DNA of 20,859 nucleotides from Lentisphaeria bacterium (GTDB taxonomy: Bacteria > Verrucomicrobiota > Lentisphaeria > Oligosphaerales > Oligosphaeraceae): contig JAKSPA010000003.1 in the NCBI GenBank assembly GCA_024405235.1, positions 1 to 20,859 of the forward strand. The letters run 5' to 3'. The notes beneath the pieces are model-generated. The model was given only the letters and a program-made list of their open reading frames with translations, did not search any database and was not told the DNA's origin. A program made the translations under genes and the position numbers. Below, one piece after another: positions 15,674 to 20,859 of this stretch. Each line of letters starts with the position of its first letter. Position 1 is the first letter of the stretch.

Positions 15674-17700
15674 CCATCTGGTGCGTCATCCCAGTATTCA
15701 ACCATGCAGGAACACTTGCGGACGTGGTGCGCCGTGCCCGCGAACATCTCCCTGTGCTCGTGGTTGATGACGGCAGCACAGACTGGACGCCAGAGCTTCA
15801 GGAGACGCTGAAATCACTGGACGCCCATGTCATCAGACACCAGCGCAACGAAGGCAAAGGCGCCGCCATTCTCACCGCCCTCCGCGAAGCCGATGCCGCA
15901 GGGGTGGACTACATCGTCACGTTGGATGCAGACGGACAGCACTATCCAGAAGAACTGCCGAAATTCATTGACGCAATTGAAATGCTTCAGCAGGAGACGC
16001 TACTCGTCGGCTGCCGCGAATTCGGTCCCGGCATTCCGAAATCCAGCTGTTTCGGACGCTCCTTCGCGAATTTCTGGTTCCGTCTTGAATCTGGTGCAAA
16101 ATGCGGAGACTGCCAAAGCGGTTTTCGCGCCTATCCTGTAAAGGCGACTCTCCGCCTTGAATGTGCGGGACGAAGATATTCCTTTGAAGCGGAAGTGCTT
16201 GCAAGAGCATCATGGGGCGGAGTCGCCATACACGACATTCCAATCAAAGTCCATTATCCAAAAGACAGAATCTCGCATTTCGACAAACTCAAAGACAACC
16301 TTCGACTCACGGCAATCCATTCCCGCCTGGTTACCAGACGTCTGATTCCATGGCCGGCAAAATGGGTGCTATCAACGCCCAGACCAAAGCCGCAAATCAT
16401 TAAAATGCTGCGGCATCCATGGCAGACGATCAAGGAACTCTTCTCTGAAAACGCGACGCCATGTGAACTCGCATGGTCTGCTGTCGTGGCGACGCTTCTC
16501 GGCGTGGCACCAATCTTCGGCTTCCATATCGCTGCCATTCTGTATGTCACGACAAGATTCAAATTGAACCCGCCGTTCGCTCTCGCTCTTCAAAACATCT
16601 ATGCACCGCCTTTATCTCCGCTGCTCTGCATTGAACTAGGTTACTACATGCAGCACGGAGAATTTCTCACGACGCTATCCTTCCAAAGCAGCGTCGCCGA
16701 ATTGCATCTGCGCTTTCTGGATTGGCTGCTCGGCAGTCTCATCCTTGCGCCGCTGTTCTCCGTCATCGTGGGCACGGCTGTCTATTTCATCGCCAGATTC
16801 GTTCAGCGACCAAAGGAAGCCGACACCGCTCTGCTAAGCAGTTCACGCGGACCGAAGGCGGGACTGCTTTTCTTCAGCATCCTTTTGAAATGCACTGGAA
16901 TACATATTGCCACAGCGTGCGTTTGGCCAATCAGTTTCTTCTATGCCCTCTTCGACCGCACTGCCGCAAAACGCGCACGGCCGACGTTGGATGTGTTGCA
17001 TCCGAACCAATCCGCCTTCATGCGCTTCCTGCATCGATGGAGGCTTTTCACACGCCAGGGACAGGCGATTCTCGTCCTGCATTATCTAAGCGACGCAGGA
17101 CACACGCTTCCTGTCGTCAATGACATCCATCCAGACGCGGCGCCATTCCTGAACGAAAAAGGAAAGGGTTGCGTGGCATTGAATTCGCATTTCGGTTGCT
17201 GGCAGGCGGAATTGTTCAGAAGCAATGAAATAAAAAGACCGCTGTTGTTTCTGGCGCATCCTGACGCCAAACCGCAGCTCGACAAATTCCAGGCAGTGCG
17301 TGGCGAAGGCATTGCTAAAATCAGCACCGCCGATGCAAATGCGGGCGGCCTTCTGGAGGTCATGAGCCATTTGAACCAGGGCGGTATGGCGGGACTCATG
17401 GGCGACAGAGTGATGGATGGAAATTCAATCGAGACGGCGTTTTCTGCACGCACCCTCAAATTGCCGCCAGCGCCGTGGCTTCTAGCCGCAAGAACGCATA
17501 CGCCCGTCATCATCTTCCTGACAGCGCTGCAATGCCATCCGCTCGCACTTGTCTATCACGTCGCCAAGCCAATCTGGCCCGCCGATTCCGAAAAACGGCT
17601 GAAGTCGGAGGAACTTGCGCCCTACGCGAAAGAATACGCACGAGTCATCACGGAATTTTCCAATCGTTTCCCAGATCAATGGTTTAAATTTGAGGAATGA
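15670..17700 (+). CDS. Triple fusion: GT2 glycosyltransferase, DUF2062, LpxL-like acyltransferase
   Basis: Predicted 676-aa protein with three parts. Residues 1-235 are a GT-A family 2 glycosyltransferase of the dolichyl-phosphate-mannose synthase type: VDDGSTD (Asp33/Asp34), LDADGQH (Asp86, Asp88), and the acceptor-side DCQSGFRAYP. Residues about 262-380 match DUF2062, a membrane domain with the GVAPIFGFH and NIYAPPLSP motifs. Residues about 400-676 resemble the lauroyl/myristoyl LPLAT family (COG4261): LNSHFGCWQ, MGDRVMDG, then APWLLAARTHTPVI. The HX4E/D site reads His507 ... Gln512, with Glu514 two residues on. GT2-acyltransferase fusions are standard in aryl polyene clusters; the DUF2062 insert is less familiar to me. 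It starts in an ATGA overlap with the previous gene. It probably glycosylates and acylates the membrane anchor of the polyene. Confidence 0.87.
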   Translation: MTIWCVIPVFNHAGTLADVVRRAREHLPVLVVDDGSTDWTPELQETLKSLDAHVIRHQRNEGKGAAILTALREADAAGVDYIVTLDADGQHYPEELPKFIDAIEMLQQETLLVGCREFGPGIPKSSCFGRSFANFWFRLESGAKCGDCQSGFRAYPVKATLRLECAGRRYSFEAEVLARASWGGVAIHDIPIKVHYPKDRISHFDKLKDNLRLTAIHSRLVTRRLIPWPAKWVLSTPRPKPQIIKMLRHPWQTIKELFSENATPCELAWSAVVATLLGVAPIFGFHIAAILYVTTRFKLNPPFALALQNIYAPPLSPLLCIELGYYMQHGEFLTTLSFQSSVAELHLRFLDWLLGSLILAPLFSVIVGTAVYFIARFVQRPKEADTALLSSSRGPKAGLLFFSILLKCTGIHIATACVWPISFFYALFDRTAAKRARPTLDVLHPNQSAFMRFLHRWRLFTRQGQAILVLHYLSDAGHTLPVVNDIHPDAAPFLNEKGKGCVALNSHFGCWQAELFRSNEIKRPLLFLAHPDAKPQLDKFQAVRGEGIAKISTADANAGGLLEVMSHLNQGGMAGLMGDRVMDGNSIETAFSARTLKLPPAPWLLAARTHTPVIIFLTALQCHPLALVYHVAKPIWPADSEKRLKSEELAPYAKEYARVITEFSNRFPDQWFKFEE

Positions 17701-17745
17701 TTTTCTAACTGTCTAATACACTAATCATCAACTAATACCACTATT
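17701..17745 (+). other. AT-rich gap with short direct repeats, possible internal promoter
   Basis: The 45-nt spacer is the longest gap inside the block and is clearly AT-rich. It contains ctaatac at 17713-17719 and 17732-17738 (19-nt period), a further ctaat at 17721-17725, and TATTAT touching the start codon. No SD is present. It may hold a weak internal promoter for the second ACP and third ketosynthase; no matched -35/-10 pair is visible. Confidence 0.3.
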
Positions 17746-18021
17746 ATGGCCGACACAGATTTCAAGACCGCCTTCAAGGCAAATGTTTTCGAATGGCTCA
17801 ACGTCGATTGCGCCACGCCAGAAGATTTCGCTGATGACGAACCACTCTTCGGCGAAAAGAGCCGCCTAGGACTAGATTCTCTTGATGCCGTCGAACTCGT
17901 GGTGATGCTTCAGCGTCATTACGGAGTCCCGCAGAAGGACTTTGAGAACAAGAAGGAGCTCTTCAAGAACATCGAAACACTTGCGGACTACGTGCAGAAC
18001 CACGCGACAAAGGGACTATGA
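17746..18021 (+). CDS. Acyl carrier protein (second of two)
   Basis: Predicted 91-aa carrier protein with LGLDSLDAVELVVML; Ser45 is the phosphopantetheine site. It differs from the first ACP mainly outside the motif (here DFENKKELFKNIETLADYV). The ATG is used because it gives the normal helix-1 length, and an AT-rich 45-nt spacer without an SD precedes it. It overlaps the third ketosynthase by ATGA, which implies translational coupling and close cooperation. A Lys-rich stretch near residues 65-72 is less common in ACPs and could mark its partner. Confidence 0.92.
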   Translation: MADTDFKTAFKANVFEWLNVDCATPEDFADDEPLFGEKSRLGLDSLDAVELVVMLQRHYGVPQKDFENKKELFKNIETLADYVQNHATKGL

Positions 18022-19166
18022 GCGCAGTTCCCGTCATAGGAATAGGACAGGTTTCAGCGCTTGGAACTGGAATCGCGGCCGCTAGAAGCGCCCTCTACGC
18101 GCAAAATGTCCTGCCGACATTAAGCGACATCAAGGACTCCACGCTTCGCCTGCCTGTATTCATGGCGCAAGGCGACTTCCCAAACGAACTGAACCGACCG
18201 CTTGGCATGCTCATGCATGCGGTTGAAGAGGCGCTCGAGATGGCTGAGATCAATCTCTCTGACGCCATGACTACGCTCAAAATCGGCGCCGTAGTCGGCA
18301 CGACCGTCCTCGCAAATCTCCACGATCTCGAATTCTGCGAAAAGCTGCGTGACAAAGCACCGAATCTTGACGGCAAGCCATTCAGAGACTACGTCGATTC
18401 GTCTCCCGCAGACTATCTTCACAAGCGTCTGGCCCTCAATGGGCCCGCGCTCACCGTCTCCAACGCATGCGCATCGTCGGCAGACGCAATAGGCATAGCG
18501 AAGCTCTGGATCGAAAGTCATGTATGCGACATCGTCATAGCCGCTGGCATCGACACGATTGAAGCAGGGCCGCTTGACGGATTCAACGCATTGGGCGTCT
18601 TCTCCAAAGCACCATGCACGCCCTTCGACGCGAACCGAAGCGGTCTGAATCTCGGAGAAGCCGCCGCCGCGTTGATTCTAGCAGCGCCTGGCGTCCGAAA
18701 AAGCCTCTGCACCATCGCAGGCTACGCAAATCGCGCCGATGCGAATCACATCACGCAGCCAATGCCTTCTGGCGGACATCTTGAAAGCGCCGTCAGACGC
18801 GCTCTCGAGCAGGCTGAAATCTCTCCAGACGAAATCGATTTCGTCAACGCGCACGGCACCGGCACGGAAGCGAATGACCGCGTGGAAGGGCAGACTCTCT
18901 GCCGCATTTTCGGCGATTCTTTGCGCTACCACTCAACGAAAGGCCTCACGGGACACACGCTCGGCGCCGCAGGCGCCCTTGAAGCGATTCTGTCCATGAT
19001 CATGCTGCAGGAAAAACGTGCCGTGCGCTCCTGCCGTTTCAGAGAACTTCCAGAAGACATTCCTGTTGCGCCTCTCACCGAAGACACCGAGATCGACGGC
19101 AATTTCGCCCTCTCGACTTCTCTCGCTTTCGGCGGCGCGAATTCCGCCATCGTCATCAAGAGCTGA
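18018..19166 (+). CDS. Beta-ketoacyl-ACP synthase (third ketosynthase)
   Basis: Predicted 382-aa thiolase-fold ketosynthase, slightly short. The triad is intact: Cys151 in SNACASS, His279 in NAHGTGTEAND and His313 in KGLTGHTLGAAG, with Lys308. N-terminal VIGIGQVSALG and C-terminal LAFGGANSAIVIKS are usual. It lies directly after the second ACP with ATGA overlap and is the last gene of the block. Three ketosynthases in one cluster are typical for aryl polyene systems, where one is thought to act in starter loading, one in elongation and one as a partner; the roles here cannot be assigned. No terminator is visible in the 49 nt before proA. Confidence 0.92.
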   Translation: MSAVPVIGIGQVSALGTGIAAARSALYAQNVLPTLSDIKDSTLRLPVFMAQGDFPNELNRPLGMLMHAVEEALEMAEINLSDAMTTLKIGAVVGTTVLANLHDLEFCEKLRDKAPNLDGKPFRDYVDSSPADYLHKRLALNGPALTVSNACASSADAIGIAKLWIESHVCDIVIAAGIDTIEAGPLDGFNALGVFSKAPCTPFDANRSGLNLGEAAAALILAAPGVRKSLCTIAGYANRADANHITQPMPSGGHLESAVRRALEQAEISPDEIDFVNAHGTGTEANDRVEGQTLCRIFGDSLRYHSTKGLTGHTLGAAGALEAILSMIMLQEKRAVRSCRFRELPEDIPVAPLTEDTEIDGNFALSTSLAFGGANSAIVIKS

Positions 19167-19215
19167 GAAAAACACGCCCGCGACTCAAAATCAAACTTTT
19201 CATGGAGAACAATCA

Positions 19216-20463
19216 ATGAATATCACTGTCGAGCAGATTGCCATTCAGGCACGCGAGGCGTCTCGCGCACTCGCCGCCGCCTCTGGCGCACAGCGTGCAA
19301 AGGCGCTCGACGCCATGGCGCAGAAGCTTCTGGATGTCAAGGACGCACTGATGGCGGCCAACGACGCAGATGTCGCCGCTGCCAAAAACAACGGCGTTCC
19401 AGCGCCGTTTCTTAAGCGTCTCGCAGTCACGGAAAAGATTTTCGCTTACATGGTAAAACGCCTTCGCGAGGCCGCCGCGCTGCCTGATCCAGTTGGCCGC
19501 GTGCTCTTCGGGCGGACCATGCCTACGGGACTGAAGGTCAGCAAAATCTCCGTGCCGCTCGGCGTCGTGGCCATCATCTACGAAGCGAGACCGAATGTGA
19601 CGACCGACGCAGCGGCCGTCGCGCTGAAATCTGGCAACGCCGTGATTCTAAGAGGTGGCTCGGAATCTCTCGGCACTAATCGTGTGCTCGTGAAGGCGAT
19701 GCAGGAGGCCGTAACCGAAGCAGGACTTCCCGCGACCACTGTCCAATTCATAGATTCTCCTGAACACAGCGTCGTCAACGAACTTCTGAAGCAGGATAAA
19801 TACATCGACGTTCTTATTCCGCGCGGCGGAAAAAGCCTCATCAGCGCCGTTGCGCAGAACACGCGCATACCAGTTCTGAAGCACTACAACGGAATCTGCC
19901 ATCAATATGTCGCCGCTTCGGCCGATCTGAAAATGGCGCTGGATGTCGTCGTAAATTCAAAGACGGAACGCGTGGAGGTCTGCAACGCTCTTGAAACTCT
20001 TCTGGTGGACGAAGCGGCTGCCAGGAGCTTCCTGCCCATGCTGAAAACCGCCATGGACGAAAAGGGCGTGGAGCTGCGCGGCTGCAAGCGCGTGCTTGAA
20101 ATCCTTCCAGACATCGTGCCTGCTACAGAGGCGGATTGGGACGAAGAGTATCTCGCGCCGATTCTCTCCGTACGTGTCGTCAATGGACTTGACGAAGCAA
20201 TAGAACACATTGCACGCCACGGCAGCGGACACACCGACGGCATTCTGACCACCAGCCTTGCGGAAGCACGAGAATTCACCGCCAGAGTCGATTCCGCCTC
20301 GGTTCTCGTCAATGCATCCACAAGACTTTCAGGCGGAGGCGACTACGGCATGGGAGCCGTCGTCGGCATCAGCACGGACAAACTGCACGCGCGCGGTCCA
20401 GTAGGTCCGGAGGAACTCTGCTCGTACAAGTGGATTGCGGAAGGCAACGGCAATTTGCGCTAG
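19216..20463 (+). CDS. proA: Gamma-glutamyl phosphate reductase (proline biosynthesis)
   Basis: Predicted 415-aa enzyme that reduces gamma-glutamyl phosphate to glutamate-5-semialdehyde with NADPH, the second step of proline synthesis. Family landmarks are IYEARPNVTTDAAA, ILRGGSES, PRGGKSLI, and the catalytic Cys256 in EVCNALETLLV. The C-terminal part has GSGHTDGILT and NASTRLSGGGDYGMG. Length matches ProA. The ATG at 19216 follows GGAG (19204-19207) at a good spacing; a longer frame from 19018 overlaps the ketosynthase and is not needed. It is a housekeeping gene next to a secondary-metabolite block, so its presence marks the block's right edge. No promoter is obvious in the 49-nt gap, so read-through from the block is possible. 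Confidence 0.97.
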   Translation: MNITVEQIAIQAREASRALAAASGAQRAKALDAMAQKLLDVKDALMAANDADVAAAKNNGVPAPFLKRLAVTEKIFAYMVKRLREAAALPDPVGRVLFGRTMPTGLKVSKISVPLGVVAIIYEARPNVTTDAAAVALKSGNAVILRGGSESLGTNRVLVKAMQEAVTEAGLPATTVQFIDSPEHSVVNELLKQDKYIDVLIPRGGKSLISAVAQNTRIPVLKHYNGICHQYVAASADLKMALDVVVNSKTERVEVCNALETLLVDEAAARSFLPMLKTAMDEKGVELRGCKRVLEILPDIVPATEADWDEEYLAPILSVRVVNGLDEAIEHIARHGSGHTDGILTTSLAEAREFTARVDSASVLVNASTRLSGGGDYGMGAVVGISTDKLHARGPVGPEELCSYKWIAEGNGNLR

Positions 20464-20677
20464 TAGTCTGCAATATCTAAAAGTCATTCAGACAACAGCT
20501 ACTTTTGGGGATCTATATACTTAAGTTGCCATGTGGAAAATGTGGACCATGTAGGCCAAGTTAAGTTTACATCCCTCCCCAAAGGCCCAAACGGAGCGTT
20601 CATTGAATTTTGTTCAAAAACGCGTCCGCAGGAGCCCAAAATCGCATGTGAAAATTGCCAAAATCGCGTAGAACGCA

Positions 20678-20762
20678 CAGAAATGGCCAAGAAGGCATGT
20701 CCACCCCCTTTTGCGTATAATAATACCTAAACGGCAACAAGGCCCTAAATTGGCCATTTCTG
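20678..20762. repeat. Perfect 13-bp inverted repeat around a 59-nt spacer
   Basis: cagaaatggccaa (20678-20690) and ttggccatttctg (20750-20762) are exact reverse complements. The spacer contains a TATAAT (20716-20721) and no reading frame of note. It could be the ends of a small mobile element, a structured RNA stem, or a binding-site pair. Confidence 0.75.
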
Positions 20763-20806
20763 ACACATTTCACAAACGCTATGTTCCCCAAGAGGGTAGG
20801 AATTAA

Positions 20807-20833
20807 GCCGCATTGGGCGCAGCACAATGCGGC
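20807..20833. repeat. 9-bp GC-rich hairpin near the right edge
   Basis: gccgcattg (20807-20815) pairs perfectly with caatgcggc (20825-20833) across a 9-nt loop. No T-run follows on the + strand; read on the minus strand the stem is followed by ttaatt, which is weak for termination. It could be a convergent terminator for a minus-strand gene beyond the edge or a REP-like palindrome. Confidence 0.6.
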
Positions 20834-20859
20834 AGTACGGGCGTTCACGCCAGTGCAAT

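Larger units (their letters stand above)
20464..20859. other. Intergenic region downstream of proA
   Basis: The 396 bases up to the window edge hold no recognisable gene. A 65-codon + frame (20533-20730) and an 82-codon minus frame (20600-20848) look like chance frames. Seen directly: a 13-bp inverted repeat (20678-20690 with 20750-20762), a 9-bp hairpin (20807-20833), TATAAT at 20716-20721, and weak repeats of ttaagt near 20521 and 20561. No clear terminator for proA is visible; the only local pairs are 5-6 bp long. The base composition is more AT-rich than the genes. Confidence 0.6.

Noticed and set aside
19018..19215. N-terminal extension of proA from 19018
   Set aside because: The extension overlaps the third ketosynthase and lies upstream of the normal ProA start with its SD.
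20464..20530. Terminator for proA
   Set aside because: Only 5-6 bp pairs (aaaagt with actttt; gtctg with cagac) with long loops; too weak to call.
20600..20848. 82-codon minus frame downstream of proA
   Set aside because: No family or SD; contains the inverted repeats and looks like chance, though a repeat-borne short gene cannot be excluded.
1..20859. CRISPR arrays, tRNA, rRNA and insertion-sequence genes
   Set aside because: No regularly spaced repeats, cloverleaf-like sequence, rRNA stretch or transposase motif was found on reading through the window.

Overview
The window looks like part of a Gram-negative bacterial chromosome with moderately high GC. Nearly every recognisable gene is on the + strand. 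Two LolA-fold periplasmic proteins, a lipobox, an MMPL exporter and two membrane acyltransferases indicate a double-membrane cell. Most cluster genes lack Shine-Dalgarno (SD) sequences. The first cluster gene resembles a TP_0789-type lipoprotein-sorting protein that I associate with Verrucomicrobiota and Lentisphaerota. I therefore guess the PVC superphylum (Kiritimatiellota, Lentisphaerota or Verrucomicrobiota), with low confidence.

Layout. Positions 1-86 hold the last codons of an unidentified upstream gene. Positions 87-437 are intergenic, with an 18-bp hairpin, a C9 tract and a promoter-like TATAAT. Two SD-led genes follow: a beta-CASP metallo-beta-lactamase RNA-processing nuclease (438-1832) and a 788-aa membrane protein of unknown function with an alanine-rich tail (1869-4235). 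A strong intrinsic terminator (4251-4299) closes that unit.

From 4305 to 19166 there is a tightly packed, co-directional block of eleven or more genes that I read as an aryl-polyene/flexirubin-like type II polyketide cluster. Its genes encode a LolA-like protein, a phytoene-desaturase-like FAD oxidoreductase, a ketosynthase, an ACP, a PlsC-type acyltransferase, a PaaK-like adenylate-forming ligase, a second LolA-like carrier, an MMPL exporter fused in frame to a lipoprotein-like domain, a 4HBT thioesterase, a ketosynthase fused to a Cys-less half ketosynthase, a GT2-DUF2062-LpxL-like triple fusion, a second ACP and a third ketosynthase. proA (19216-20463), with its own SD, follows. The final 396 bases are intergenic with a 13-bp inverted repeat and a 9-bp hairpin.

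How the genes may work together (inference). The ligase activates an aryl or acyl starter onto an ACP. The ketosynthases extend it with malonyl units, with the half-ketosynthase as a possible chain-length partner. The thioesterase edits or releases chains, and the acyltransferases and glycosyltransferase attach the chain to a lipid or sugar carrier. The MMPL pump, the LolA-like carriers and the lipoprotein-like domain would move the product to the outer membrane. The block has no ketoreductase, no dehydratase, no ammonia lyase and no phosphopantetheinyl transferase. Either fatty-acid enzymes supply these steps in trans, or the FAD desaturase makes the double bonds. This departure from known aryl polyene clusters, together with three in-frame fusions, is the most interesting aspect of the window.
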